Below, piece by piece: positions 13,198 to 22,464 of a stretch of DNA of 64,000 nucleotides (position 1 is the stretch's first letter; each line of letters begins with the position of its first letter). The notes under the pieces are model-generated. The model was not told where the DNA came from, ran no database searches, and saw only the letters and a program-made list of their open reading frames with translations. Source of the stretch: Pseudoxanthomonas sp. X-1 (lineage in GTDB: Bacteria; Pseudomonadota; Gammaproteobacteria; Xanthomonadales; Xanthomonadaceae); contig NZ_CP083376.1 in assembly GCF_020042665.1 (NCBI RefSeq), positions 1,586,001-1,650,000 on the forward strand. The letters run 5' to 3'. The position numbers and the translations under genes are program-made.

Positions 13198-15684
13198 ATG
13201 TCCCTGTCCCGCCCCGTCCTCTCGCTGAGCGTCTGCGCCGTCCTCGGCGCCATGGGCGCCTTTTCCAGCGCCCACGCCGCCGCGCGCCTGGACGCGCAGC
13301 TGCAGTCCAGGATCGCCAGCGCCGCGGCCGACACGCCGCTGCAGGTGGTCATCACCTACAAGCAGAGTTCCGCGCCGACCGCCGCGCAGCTGTCGATCCT
13401 CAAGTCGCTGGGCATCACCGAGGGCGTGGCGATGCGCAAGCTGCCGATCGCGGGCGCCCTGGCCACGCCGGCCGAGATCAAGGCGCTGGCCGCGCGCGAT
13501 GACGTGGCCTCGATCTACTACAACGCCCCGCTGAAGTATTACGACGCCGAGGCCAGGGAGATCACCGGCGTCGAGCGCGCCTACGACAACCCGGGCGACT
13601 TCGGCCAGGCGCTGCCCTACAGCGGCCGCGGCGTGGGCGTGATGATCAACGACTCGGGCATCGACGGCACCAACAGCGACGTGGCCTACGGCACGCACGT
13701 GGTGCAGAACGTGCTGGCCAACACCAACCTGGCCACATTCGACTCGATGCTGCCGATCACCTACGTGGAGAACGTGCCCAACACCGATCTGGGCTCTGGC
13801 CACGGCACCCACTGCGCCGGCATCGTCGGCGGCACCGGCGGCCACTCCAACGGCGTCTACCGCGGCGCGGCGCCCGGCGCCAGCCTGGTCGGCTACGGCT
13901 CGGGCGCGGTGCTGCTGATCCTCGATGCGGTCGGTGGCCTGGACTACGCGCTGGTGAACCAGTTCAGCTTCAAGGATCCGATCCGCGTGGTCAGCAACTC
14001 CTGGGGCAGCTCGGGCAAGTTCGATCCCACCGATCCGGTGTCGGTGTCCACCTACGAGCTGTACAAGCACGGCATCGTCAGCGTGTTCGCCGCCGGCAAC
14101 GACGGCCCCAGCGAGGACACCCACAACCCCTACGCGCAGGCGCCGTGGGTGATCTCGGTGGCCGCCGGCGAAAAGGACGGCGTGCTGACCAGCTTCTCCT
14201 CGCGCGGCAAGCAGGGCGAGAGCGGCACCTTCACCATGGCCGACGGCAAGCAGTGGACCTACTTCAACGAGCCGACCATCACCGCGCCGGGCGTGGGCAT
14301 CATCTCCACCCGCGCGCTCACCGGGCTGCTGCCGCCGCTGGCGGCGCAGGACGACGTGGCCACGCTGTCGCCCGCGCAGCTGCCGTTCTACACGGTGATG
14401 AGCGGCACCTCGATGGCCACCCCGCACGTGGCCGGCATCATCGCGCTGATGCTGGAGGCCAACCCGGACCTGACGCCCGCCCAGGTCAAGGACATCCTGG
14501 AGCGCACCGCGACCAACATCCCCGGCCGCGCCTACTGGGAAGTCGGCGCCGGCTACGTCAACGCCTACGACGCGCTGCAGGAGGCCGCCAAGGTCCGCGC
14601 CGGCTACGGCGGCACGGTCAATTCGCTGAAGACCTTCAACAGCAATGCGCTGCTGTCGCCGGGGAGTTCGCGGCCGTTCGAGGTGCTGTTCGTGCCGGTG
14701 GGCGAGCCGCAGTACCAGACCTTCGAGGTCGGCGACAACGTGTCCTGGGTCAATGCCAGTGCGACCATGACCGGCACGACCGGGGCGCTGGTGCTGACCG
14801 ATCCGGACGGCGAGCGCTACGGTTCGTCCATCGCCCTGCCGGTGCTGGGCAGCACGGTCAGCGCGAGTGCGCCGGGCAAGAAGGGCACCTGGAAGATCAG
14901 CGTCAGCGGCATCGGTTCGGTCGGCGGCGTGGCGCTCGATCCGCTGCGCGTCACCAACGGGGTGTCGCTGCCGGGCGTGGTCTCGGGCACGATCGCGTTC
15001 ACCAATAGCGCCGGCTTCAGCGGGCTGAACGATGTCCCGGCCTCCAGCGCCTACCGCGGCGCGGTGGAGTACGCGGTCTCCCACCGGCTGATGGACGGGT
15101 CCTCCAACGGCAGCTTCCGTCCCAACGATGCGCTGACCCGCGCCGAGCTGGCGCAGTACCTGGTCATGGGCGCCGGCGTGCGCCAGTCGCTGCCGGCGGC
15201 GGGCAAGGTCAGCTTCACCGGCCTGTCGACCAAGGACCCCAGCTACGCAGCGGCCGAGGCGGTGGTGGCCAAGGGAGCGGTGTTGCGTGATCTGTCGCAG
15301 ACCCAGGCCGGGGTGATGGGCCTGGTCAACGGCAACTTCAAGCCGGCCGACAAGGTCACCAAGCTGCAGCTGGCCTACTCGCTGGTGCAGTCGCTGGGCC
15401 TGCAGGACACGGCGGTGAACTTCAACGGGACGCTGTCGGTCACCTACAACGGCAAGCAGCTGCCGATCGAGGACGTGGGCAGCATTCCGGCGAGCCTGCG
15501 TGGCTATGTCCAGTCGGCGCTGGACAACGGCATCCTCAACGCCCGCTATACCGTGACCCAGGGCGCGACGGATCTGCAGCCGACGCTGCACGCCTACTTC
15601 GATCCGACCAGCCTGGTCACGCGTGGCGCTTACGCGGTCACCGCCGGACGCTTCCTGGACGTCAATCGCCAGGCCGAGGACTGA
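13198..15684 (+). CDS. Secreted subtilisin-like S8 peptidase with SLH-like C-terminal repeats
   Basis: A protein of 828 residues. A signal peptide (to about 27, HAAA) is followed by an I9-type propeptide (LQVVITYKQSSAPTAAQLS) and the S8 catalytic domain. Catalytic residues by position are D152 (VMINDSGIDG), H202 (GSGHGTHCAG) and S405 (SGTSMATPHVAG), with the oxyanion Asn in FAAGNDGP. After a beta-rich region (about 460-600), three SLH-like repeats occupy about 605-820; the best is DVPASSAYRGAVEYAVSHRL leading to FRPNDALTRAELAQYL. SLH modules bind pyruvylated wall polymers in Gram-positives and cyanobacteria, so their anchor here is unclear. GGAG lies eight bases before the ATG and a terminator follows. 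Confidence 0.95.
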   Translation: MSLSRPVLSLSVCAVLGAMGAFSSAHAAARLDAQLQSRIASAAADTPLQVVITYKQSSAPTAAQLSILKSLGITEGVAMRKLPIAGALATPAEIKALAARDDVASIYYNAPLKYYDAEAREITGVERAYDNPGDFGQALPYSGRGVGVMINDSGIDGTNSDVAYGTHVVQNVLANTNLATFDSMLPITYVENVPNTDLGSGHGTHCAGIVGGTGGHSNGVYRGAAPGASLVGYGSGAVLLILDAVGGLDYALVNQFSFKDPIRVVSNSWGSSGKFDPTDPVSVSTYELYKHGIVSVFAAGNDGPSEDTHNPYAQAPWVISVAAGEKDGVLTSFSSRGKQGESGTFTMADGKQWTYFNEPTITAPGVGIISTRALTGLLPPLAAQDDVATLSPAQLPFYTVMSGTSMATPHVAGIIALMLEANPDLTPAQVKDILERTATNIPGRAYWEVGAGYVNAYDALQEAAKVRAGYGGTVNSLKTFNSNALLSPGSSRPFEVLFVPVGEPQYQTFEVGDNVSWVNASATMTGTTGALVLTDPDGERYGSSIALPVLGSTVSASAPGKKGTWKISVSGIGSVGGVALDPLRVTNGVSLPGVVSGTIAFTNSAGFSGLNDVPASSAYRGAVEYAVSHRLMDGSSNGSFRPNDALTRAELAQYLVMGAGVRQSLPAAGKVSFTGLSTKDPSYAAAEAVVAKGAVLRDLSQTQAGVMGLVNGNFKPADKVTKLQLAYSLVQSLGLQDTAVNFNGTLSVTYNGKQLPIEDVGSIPASLRGYVQSALDNGILNARYTVTQGATDLQPTLHAYFDPTSLVTRGAYAVTAGRFLDVNRQAED

Positions 15685-15731
15685 CCGGACCTGCGACCCG
15701 GTACCGCCGCGCCATGGAGGGCGCGAGAAAT

Positions 15732-15757
15732 GCCCCGCCTGGTGCGGGGCGTTTTTT
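15732..15757 (+). terminator. Rho-independent terminator after the S8 peptidase gene
   Basis: A perfect seven-base-pair G+C stem (GCCCCGC / GCGGGGC) with a five-base loop is followed by G and six T. It lies 48 bp after the peptidase stop and ends that transcript before the convergent lipoprotein gene. Confidence 0.9.
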
Positions 15758-15817
15758 AAGTTCCGCGCCCGGTCGAGGAACCTGCCTCGGCGCGCAGTGC
15801 TCCGGCGAGGCCGCTTC

Positions 15818-16294
15818 CTAGCGCAGCACGCCGGCCAGGCCCGGTGCGGCGCTCAGGCTGCTGTGCAGGTCCAGGTCGAAGCTGCGCACGCTCTGGTCCT
15901 CGGGCGTGGCGCGCACGGTGCCCTTGAGGGTGTAGGGCAGCGGCTGGCCGCTGGCCAGCGCGCCGGCCACGGCCATGCGTGCGTTGGCCGTGGGGGTGAA
16001 GTTCACGCCGACCACGTCGGCCGCCTCGGGTCCGATGGTGTAGCCGGGAGTGGCGCGCAGGGGGCCGGCATCCTGGCCCGCGACGGTGACCGCCAGATCG
16101 ATGTCCTCGAAGCGCATCGGGATGTTGCTGTAGTTCTGCACGCGCAGTTCGACCTGCCAGCGTCCGTCGGTGCCCACGGTCACCTGCTGCAGGCTGACCG
16201 ATGGTTCGGATACGCGCTTGACCAGGCCGCGATGGCAGGCGGTCAGCGCGATGGCGCAGAGCAGGAGCAGCAGGAGGCGATGGGTTCGGGGCAT
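15818..16294 (-). CDS. LEA14-like (water-stress/WHy domain) lipoprotein
   Basis: A protein of 158 residues. The N-terminus is a lipoprotein signal with the lipobox IALTAC and C20 as the lipidated residue. The mature part is one immunoglobulin-like LEA2/WHy domain: EPSVSLQQVTVGTDGRWQVE, then LRVQNYSNIPMRFEDIDLAV. Many proteobacteria carry one such outer-membrane or periplasmic lipoprotein; the function is unproven, with a link to stress tolerance in the wider family. The ATG at 16294 is chosen because it opens the signal peptide. It precedes no gene in its direction before the terminator at 15757 and is probably transcribed alone or with the upstream lipocalin gene (58 bp gap). Confidence 0.85.
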   Translation of the reverse strand: MPRTHRLLLLLLCAIALTACHRGLVKRVSEPSVSLQQVTVGTDGRWQVELRVQNYSNIPMRFEDIDLAVTVAGQDAGPLRATPGYTIGPEAADVVGVNFTPTANARMAVAGALASGQPLPYTLKGTVRATPEDQSVRSFDLDLHSSLSAAPGLAGVLR

Positions 16295-16352
16295 GGGCGG
16301 GAACCGGCGTGATCGGGACGCGGGCGAGGATACACGCGGCGGTGGCCGGCCT

Positions 16353-16907
16353 TCAGCGCAGGGGGGCGCTGACCACCAGGTCGGACAGGTCGTAGCCGAG
16401 CTGGCCGGCGCGCAGCCTGATCGCATCGAACAGCGTGCGGTCCATGGTCGGTTCGCGCGAGAGGATCCAGAAGTACTCGCGGCCGGGCTCGCCCACCACG
16501 GCCCAGGTGTAGTCCGGATCCAGATCGATCACCCAGTAGTCGGCCCAGACCCACGGCAGCCAGGACAGCCAGCCGGGCGCGAAGCGCACCTGCAGCTGGC
16601 CGGGCTGGCCGGCGACCGGCCGCGCCTCGCCGTCGGCCACGATCTGGCGGCCGTCCTTGCCCAGGCAGGCGTTGCGCACGCCCAGATGCCCGGCGGCGCG
16701 CAGGGTGTAGGTGGCGGTGATCTCCCCGGCGCAGTCTTCCTGGAAGCGGTTGGGCAGGTGGGCGATCTCGTGCCACTGCCCGGCGTAGCGGGAGACGTCG
16801 AGCGCGGGCACCGAGGAGAACACCGGCTCGGCCGCGCGCGCCGCCGCCGGCAGCAGCCCCAGCGCCAGGAGCGCCAGGCAGGACATCGAGGTGAGGATCC
16901 GGGACAT
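16353..16907 (-). CDS. blc: Lipocalin family protein (bacterial lipocalin, Blc-like)
   Basis: A protein of 184 residues. A signal peptide (about 1-25, ending ARA) lacks a lipobox cysteine, so unlike E. coli Blc it is probably soluble in the periplasm. The lipocalin barrel is clear: first motif DVSRYAGQWHEIAHLPNRFQ (GxW), then WADYWVIDLDPDYTWAVVGE and EYFWILSREPTMDRTLFDAI, which match motifs 2 and 3. Bacterial lipocalins bind lysophospholipids or fatty acids and take part in envelope maintenance under stress. The length is typical. The start at 16907 is preferred because longer frames run into sequence without a signal peptide. Confidence 0.92.
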   Translation of the reverse strand: MSRILTSMSCLALLALGLLPAAARAAEPVFSSVPALDVSRYAGQWHEIAHLPNRFQEDCAGEITATYTLRAAGHLGVRNACLGKDGRQIVADGEARPVAGQPGQLQVRFAPGWLSWLPWVWADYWVIDLDPDYTWAVVGEPGREYFWILSREPTMDRTLFDAIRLRAGQLGYDLSDLVVSAPLR

Positions 16908-17095
16908 GCGCGCCTCCGTCAGGGGGCGTCCAGTGTGGCCCAGCCCGGCGCTCGGGGCATCCGCGCGGTGTCGGCCGCGGAACGGAGTCCGGTCCTGCAC
17001 GTTCCGCCTGGGTGGCAGGGCCTCAGCGGGCAGGGGGCCGGCGCGTGCCTGATCCCAGCGTCTTGGCGAGCGGCAAGCGCGCGCCGACAGCAAGG

Positions 17096-17374
17096 TCAAC
17101 GGTAACGCGGCGTACCGTCGGGTTCGATGCCTGCGATAGTCTCGAGCAGGCGGCGCATCTGCTCGTCCATGTCCGACCGCGACATCGACGGCCCGGTCGC
17201 CGGCACCGTGCGCAGCAGCGCGCCGTTCGGCCCATAGACCATCAGCACGCCGCGCAGGCAGCGATTGGGCGCGTCCACCAGAAACGAGGTCACGACCTCG
17301 TACTCCCCGAACCTGCGTTCCAATCGTACCCCCGCGCGCTTGATGAAACCAGGATCAAGCCTACGGGAGATCAT
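17096..17374 (-). CDS. Small hypothetical protein, 92 residues
   Basis: The product reads like a folded soluble protein (RLERRFGEYEVVTSFLVDAP, RGVLMVYGPNGALLRTVP) and ends with an acidic helix (MSRSDMDEQMRRLLETIAGI). I do not recognise a family. No Shine-Dalgarno is visible before the ATG at 17374. It lies between the lipocalin gene and the RND pump gene, both in the same direction, with about 100-190 bp on either side, so it does not clearly belong to either unit. Confidence 0.5.
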   Translation of the reverse strand: MISRRLDPGFIKRAGVRLERRFGEYEVVTSFLVDAPNRCLRGVLMVYGPNGALLRTVPATGPSMSRSDMDEQMRRLLETIAGIEPDGTPRYR

Positions 17375-17481
17375 GCGAAAAACCTGTCACAGCGACGTGG
17401 CGGCCTGGTGATGGCGCAGGGGCGCGCGCCGAGCCGGAGAGGGCTGGACGGCGGGCCCTGGCATCCCGCCGTCCGCCGCCA

Positions 17482-20400
17482 TCAGGTGCCCGGATGCGAG
17501 GCCGCGCTGGCGTCCGGATGCGACGAGCGCCGCCGCAGCTTGCGCGACAGCCATTCGCCGATGTCGTCGATCAGGGTGAAGGCCGCCGGGATCACGATCA
17601 GGCTCAGCAGCGTGGAGGTCACCAGGCCGCCAATCACGGCGATGGCCATCGGCGCGCGGAAGCTGGAATCGCCGGCGAAGCCCAGCGCGATCGGCATCAT
17701 GCCCGCGCCCATGGCCAGGGTGGTCATGATGATCGGCTGGGCGCGCTTGCGGCAGGCGTCGATCAGGGCGTCGTGCTGGCTCAGGCCGTGCTCGTCCTCG
17801 GCGATCACCGCGTAGTCCACCAGCAGGATCGAGTTCTTGGTGGCGATGCCGATCAGCATCAGCAGACCGATCAGCGCCGGCAGCGAGAGCATGTTCTGGG
17901 TGAGCAGCAGCGCGCCGAACGCGCCGCCCGCGCACAGCGGCACGGCGATCAGGATCGTCATCGGCATCAGCGCGTGGTTGAACAGCAGCAGCAGCACCAT
18001 GTAGATGCAGGCGATGCCGGCGGCCATCGCCAGCAGGAAGCCGACGAACAACTCCACGAACACCTCCGCATCGCCGGTGTTGAGGAAGCTCACGCCCGGC
18101 GGCAGGTGCTGCACGCTGGGCAGCTTCTGCACCGTGTCCATGACCTCGCCCAGTGGCCGGCCGTTGAGCTCGGCGGTGAGGGTGACGTTGCGCTGGCGTT
18201 GGTAGCGCGAGATCTGCGAGGGGCCGCTGCCCGGCTCGATGTCGGCGACCGCCGCCAGCGGCACCGGACCGTAGCGGCCGGGTACGCGCAGCTGGCCGAT
18301 CAGCGCCGGATTGGACAGCGTCGCCTCGGAGAAGCCCACGCGGATCGGAACCTGGCGATCGGGCAGGTTGAGCTTGGCCAGGCGCTGCTCGTAGTCGCCG
18401 GCGGTCGCGATGCGCGCGGCCTCGGCGATGTCGGCGGTGGACACGCCCAGGTCGGCCGCGCGCGCCGGATTGGGCACGATCTGGATCTCCGGGCGCAGCA
18501 GTGAGGCGGTCGAGGTCACGCTGCCCAGGCCCGGGATGTTGCGCAGGTCGCGTTCCAGCGCCAGCGAGGCGTCCTGCAGGCGCTGCGGGTCGTCGCCGGA
18601 CAGCACCAGCTGCAGCAGGTTGCCCGGCTCGGAGCTGACATAGCTCACGCGCACGCCGGGCAGATCGGCCAGGCGCGCCCGCGCGTCGCGCTCCAGCGCG
18701 CGCTGGTCGCGCTTGCGCGTGTTGGCCGCGCCCCAGTCCAGCACCAGGGTCGCCTTGCGCGGATCGGCCACGCCGGTGGTGGACGGATCGCCCAGGTCCA
18801 GCACGCTGCCCACCGCGGTATAGACCTGCTTGAGTTCGGGGATGCCCTTGAGCAGGGCGCGGGCACGTTCGGCCACGGCCACGGTGTCCTCCAGCCGCGT
18901 GCCGGGCGGTAGCTCCAGGCTGAGGTTGCTGCGGCCCAGGTCGGACTGCGGGATGAAGGTCGCCGGGATCAGCGGCACCAGCGCCAGCGAGGCGACGAAC
19001 AGCCCCGTGGCGATCCACAGCGTGCGCCCGCGGTGGCGCAGCGCCGCGTCCACCCAGCCCAGGTACCAGGTCATCAGCCGCGATTCGGCCTTCTCCTCGC
19101 CGTGCGGCTTGAGCAGGTAGGCGGCCATCATCGGCGTGAGCAGGCGCGCGACCAGCAGCGAGAACAGCACCGCGGTGGCCGCGGTCCAGCCGAACTCGCG
19201 GAAGAACTTGCCGGCGATGCCGGGCATGAAGGCCACCGGCACGAACACCGCCGCCAGCGTCAGCGAGGTGGCGATGACGGCGTTGCCGATCTCGCCGGCG
19301 GCCTCGCGCGCGGCCTCCAGCGGCGGCTTGCCCATGCGCAGGTGGCGCACGATGTTCTCGATCTCCACGATCGCATCGTCGACCAGGATGCCGACCACCA
19401 CCGACAGCGCCAGCAGGGTGATCATGTTGAGCGTGAAGCCGAACCAGTGCATCACCGCGAAGGTCGGGATGATCGACAGCGGCAGGGCCAGCGCCGAGAC
19501 CCAGGTCGCGCGCCAGTCGCGCAGGAACGCCCACACCACCAGCAGCGCCAGCAGCGCGCCCTCGTAGAGCATGGTCATCGACGAATCGTAGGAGCGATGG
19601 GTCTCGTCGATGGCGGTGGTGACCAGGCGGAAGTCCACGCCGGGATGAGCAGCCTTGAGCGCGTCCAGCGCCTTGTGCACGCCGGCCTCGACCTTGACCT
19701 CGCTGGAGCCGCGCGTGCGCGACATCGAGAACGCGACCACGTGCTTGCCGTCCAGCAGCGCGGCCTCGCTCGGATCGGCGGCGGCGTCGGTGACGGTGGC
19801 CAGCGCCGACAGGCGCACCGAGCGCCCGTCCGGCAGGCTGATCGAGTAGTCGCGCAGCGCCTGCGCATCGGCCACGGTGCCCAGGGTGCGGATGGTCTGT
19901 TGCGCGCCGTCCAGCTCGGCCTTGCCGCCGGCGCGCTCGACCTGGATCCTGGCCAGCTGCTGGGAGACGTCGCCGGCGGTGATGCCGAAGGCGAGCAGGG
20001 CGTTCGGATCCAGGTCCACGCGCACCTGGCGCTCCACGCCGCCCACGCGCGTGACCCGCGCCACGCCGGGCACGCCGTACATCGCGCGCGCGATCTCGCG
20101 GTCGACGAACCAGCTGGCTTCGTCCGGGCTCATCCGCGGGGCGACCACCGCGTAGGTCATCAGCGAGCCGCCGATGTCCACCTTGGAGATCACCGGTTCC
20201 TGGATGTCCTGCGGCAGGTCGGTGCGGATGCGGGTGACCGCATCGCGGGTGTCGTCCAGCGCGGTGCCGAGGTCGGCCTCCAGCTGGAACTCGATGCTGG
20301 TGGTGCTGACGCCCTCGCTGACGGTGGACATCACGCGCTTGACGTTGTTGATCGTCGCCACCGAGTCCTCGACCTTGCGCGTGACCTCGGCCTCCAGCTG

Positions 20401-20571
20401 GCTGGGCGAGGCGCCCGGCTGGGTCACCGTGACGGTGGTCATCGGGAAGGCGATGTCGGGGAAGCGCGCGACGGGAAGTTCGTGGAAGCCCCACAGGCCG
20501 GCCACGCACAGCACGAAGAACAGCATCAGCGCCGGCAGCGGCCGGCGAATGGCCCAGGCGGAGAAGTTCAT
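17482..20571 (-). CDS. RND-family inner-membrane efflux transporter (HAE1/AcrB type)
   Basis: A protein of 1,029 residues, the usual RND length. It starts MNFSAWAIRRPLPALMLFFV with the first membrane helix. The two halves each carry a large periplasmic loop after helices 1 and 7. The helix-4 proton-relay pair is in VVGILVDDAIVEIENIVRHL, and the end of the second bundle is TLLSLIVIPAAFTLIDDIGE. It uses proton flow to export drugs or other hydrophobic molecules, together with a periplasmic adaptor and an outer-membrane channel. The adaptor gene overlaps its start by four bases. No channel gene is adjacent, so a TolC-type partner must be encoded elsewhere. The ATG at 20571 was chosen over a long upstream frame because it begins the family N-terminus. 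Confidence 0.96.
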   Translation of the reverse strand: MNFSAWAIRRPLPALMLFFVLCVAGLWGFHELPVARFPDIAFPMTTVTVTQPGASPSQLEAEVTRKVEDSVATINNVKRVMSTVSEGVSTTSIEFQLEADLGTALDDTRDAVTRIRTDLPQDIQEPVISKVDIGGSLMTYAVVAPRMSPDEASWFVDREIARAMYGVPGVARVTRVGGVERQVRVDLDPNALLAFGITAGDVSQQLARIQVERAGGKAELDGAQQTIRTLGTVADAQALRDYSISLPDGRSVRLSALATVTDAAADPSEAALLDGKHVVAFSMSRTRGSSEVKVEAGVHKALDALKAAHPGVDFRLVTTAIDETHRSYDSSMTMLYEGALLALLVVWAFLRDWRATWVSALALPLSIIPTFAVMHWFGFTLNMITLLALSVVVGILVDDAIVEIENIVRHLRMGKPPLEAAREAAGEIGNAVIATSLTLAAVFVPVAFMPGIAGKFFREFGWTAATAVLFSLLVARLLTPMMAAYLLKPHGEEKAESRLMTWYLGWVDAALRHRGRTLWIATGLFVASLALVPLIPATFIPQSDLGRSNLSLELPPGTRLEDTVAVAERARALLKGIPELKQVYTAVGSVLDLGDPSTTGVADPRKATLVLDWGAANTRKRDQRALERDARARLADLPGVRVSYVSSEPGNLLQLVLSGDDPQRLQDASLALERDLRNIPGLGSVTSTASLLRPEIQIVPNPARAADLGVSTADIAEAARIATAGDYEQRLAKLNLPDRQVPIRVGFSEATLSNPALIGQLRVPGRYGPVPLAAVADIEPGSGPSQISRYQRQRNVTLTAELNGRPLGEVMDTVQKLPSVQHLPPGVSFLNTGDAEVFVELFVGFLLAMAAGIACIYMVLLLLFNHALMPMTILIAVPLCAGGAFGALLLTQNMLSLPALIGLLMLIGIATKNSILLVDYAVIAEDEHGLSQHDALIDACRKRAQPIIMTTLAMGAGMMPIALGFAGDSSFRAPMAIAVIGGLVTSTLLSLIVIPAAFTLIDDIGEWLSRKLRRRSSHPDASAASHPGT

Positions 20572-21659
20572 GGTGCGCGCGCTCCCTTGCCGGCCTCGAC
20601 CACGCGCACGCGGTCGCCGTCGCCGAGGAAGCCGGCGCCCTCGGACACGACCTGCTCGCCGGCCTTCAGGCCTTCGACGATCTCGGTGCGGCCCTGCACG
20701 GTCTGGCCGGTGCGCACGCGCCGGCGGCTCACGCTGTCCTTGTCTTTCGGCGTGAACACGTAGCTGTGGCCGTCGCGCTGGACGATGGCCGTGCTCGGCA
20801 CCATCAGCGCCTGGCCGTCGCCGGTGAGGATGCGGCCCTCGATGAAGGTACCCGGCTTGAGCGGGCCGGGTGCCGGCAGGTCGGCGTACACCGTGCCGGT
20901 GCGCGTCTGCGCATCCACGCCCGGGGTCACCGCGCGCACGCGCCCGGCGATCGGCTGGCCGTCGTAGGTCAGGGCCACCGGGTTGCCGACGGCCACGTCG
21001 GCCAGCTGTGATTCGGGCAGTTCGGCGCGCCATTCCAGGCGGCCGTCGCGGATCAGGCGCAGCAGCTCGCTGCCGGCCGACACGACCTGTCCGGGCTGGA
21101 TCAGGCGCTTGGAGATCACACCATCGGCGGGCGCGCGCAGCTCGGCGAAATCGCGCTGCAGCCTGGCCGCGTCCAGCGCGGCGCGCGCGGTGGCCAGCTG
21201 CGCCCTGGCCTGGGTCGCGGTGGCGCGCAGTTCGTCCAGGTCGCTGGCGCTGATCAGCTGCGAGGCCGCGAGCTTCTCACCGCGCGTCTGCTTGGCCTGC
21301 GCCAGCTCCAGCGCGGCCTTGGCCTGCTGGGCGGCGGCGTCGGCCTGGGCCACCTCGCTGTCGAGCGTGCGGTGGTCCAGTTCCAGCAGGACCTGGCCCC
21401 GCTTCACCGCCTGGCCGACATCCACGTTCAACCGGGTGATGCGCTGGCCGCTCAGCTCGACGCCGAGCTGCATTTCCTCATACGCCGACACCGGGCCGGA
21501 CACGATCACGCTGCGCGCCAGCGGATAGGCGCGCGCCGGCGTCATCGCGACCGCCAGCGCCGAGGAGCCTTCGGCAGGCTTGTCTTCGGCGCCGCCGCAG
21601 GCGGCGAACAGGGGCAGGGCGGCGAGCAGCAGGGACCAACGCAGAAGTGGCGCACGCAT
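20568..21659 (-). CDS. RND efflux periplasmic adaptor (MFP) lipoprotein
   Basis: A protein of 363 residues. The N-terminal lipoprotein signal ends PLFAAC with C21 as the lipid anchor. The family architecture is complete. A barrel-sandwich half (ELSGQRITRLNVDVGQAVKR, GQVLLELDHRTLDSEV) is followed by a helical hairpin (about 100-175). The second sandwich half (RAPADGVISKRLIQPGQVVS), a beta-barrel (GNPVALTYDGQPIAGRVRAV) and the membrane-proximal domain complete it. It bridges the RND pump and the outer-membrane channel. Its stop overlaps the pump start by four bases. It lies 105 bp after tetR, in the same direction, so all three probably share a promoter. Confidence 0.95.
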   Translation of the reverse strand: MRAPLLRWSLLLAALPLFAACGGAEDKPAEGSSALAVAMTPARAYPLARSVIVSGPVSAYEEMQLGVELSGQRITRLNVDVGQAVKRGQVLLELDHRTLDSEVAQADAAAQQAKAALELAQAKQTRGEKLAASQLISASDLDELRATATQARAQLATARAALDAARLQRDFAELRAPADGVISKRLIQPGQVVSAGSELLRLIRDGRLEWRAELPESQLADVAVGNPVALTYDGQPIAGRVRAVTPGVDAQTRTGTVYADLPAPGPLKPGTFIEGRILTGDGQALMVPSTAIVQRDGHSYVFTPKDKDSVSRRRVRTGQTVQGRTEIVEGLKAGEQVVSEGAGFLGDGDRVRVVEAGKGARAP

Positions 21660-21764
21660 AAGGAAAACCGGATTGGAGAGAGAGGTGCTGGCTGGCGCGG
21701 GACGTCGATCCGTCCGTGCGTGGCTGTGGAAACAGCGTGGGTCCGGGAAGCGTCCCGGGATGGA

Positions 21765-22412
21765 TCAATGTGGAACGAAGGACTGTCTGCGGATCTGTTG
21801 CTCGACCCCGTCCAGGAGCAGGTCGATGCCGTTGCGGAAGCGCGCGTCGAAGTTCGGTTCGGCCAGCACCTCGCGCGCGGCCCAGCAATGCGGGAAGCGC
21901 GTCTTGGCCAGTTCGAAGAACGCCTGCTGTACGCCTTCCAGTGCGTCAGGGTCGGCCGGCATCGCCTGCTCCTCGATCACGAAGCCCATCACGTAGTAGA
22001 CCGAATCCAGCGCCGTGCTCGCGGCGAATTCCACCGACGCGCCGGCCTGCAGCAGCGCCGCGATGGTCGCATCGCCCACGCGCAGCATGTTCTCGGTGGC
22101 CAAAAAGGTGCCCGCGAACACGCGCGCGCCATCGCGGTGCGCCTTGAACGCGGTGCGGAACTCGCTTGCGATCTGATGCATCGTGGTCCGCCAGTCCTGT
22201 CCCTGTGGAATGTCACGCGCCACCTCGGCAATCAGCGCATCGGCCAGCGCATCGATCAGCGCCTGCTTGCTCTTGAAGTGCCAGTACAGCGATGGCGCAC
22301 GGATCCCCAGGCTGCACGCCAGCTTGCGCAGGCTGATGCCCTCCATGCCCGCCTCGTCGAGCTGACGAAACGCCGCCTGGAGAATGTGGTCCTGCGTGAG
22401 CGGGCTGCGCAT
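21765..22412 (-). CDS. TetR-family repressor of the adjacent efflux operon
   Basis: A protein of 215 residues. The N-terminal HTH reads ILQAAFRQLDEAGMEGISLR then SLGIRAPSLYWHFKSKQALI, the classic TetR pattern. The C-terminal ligand domain is of the TetR_C type (ARVFAGTFLATENMLRVGDA). It is transcribed towards the adaptor and pump genes and is preceded by two 13-bp palindromes (22429-22441 and 22452-22464). It therefore probably represses its own operon, with a pump substrate as inducer. That is inference from layout. Unlike most tetR-RND pairs, it is co-directional, not divergent. Confidence 0.93.
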   Translation of the reverse strand: MRSPLTQDHILQAAFRQLDEAGMEGISLRKLACSLGIRAPSLYWHFKSKQALIDALADALIAEVARDIPQGQDWRTTMHQIASEFRTAFKAHRDGARVFAGTFLATENMLRVGDATIAALLQAGASVEFAASTALDSVYYVMGFVIEEQAMPADPDALEGVQQAFFELAKTRFPHCWAAREVLAEPNFDARFRNGIDLLLDGVEQQIRRQSFVPH

Positions 22413-22428
22413 GAGCGTGGCGTGGCGT

Positions 22429-22441
22429 CTAACAGCGTTAG
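22429..22441. promoter_or_regulatory. TetR operator, proximal copy
   Basis: The palindrome CTAAC-AGC-GTTAG lies 17 bp before the tetR start codon. It is paired with a second copy 23 bp away centre to centre, about two helical turns, as expected for two dimers on one DNA face. Confidence 0.8.
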
Positions 22442-22451
22442 GTTGCGGACT

Positions 22452-22464
22452 CTAACGGTGTTAG
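22452..22464. promoter_or_regulatory. TetR operator, distal copy
   Basis: The palindrome CTAAC-GGT-GTTAG has the same half-sites as the proximal copy and differs only in the three-base centre. Between 22465 and 22737 I see no other gene or repeat. Confidence 0.78.

Noticed and set aside
13084..15591. 835-codon frame antisense to the S8 protease
   Set aside because: Composition is rich in Arg, His and Gly with no domain; the opposite strand has a complete protease with catalytic triad.
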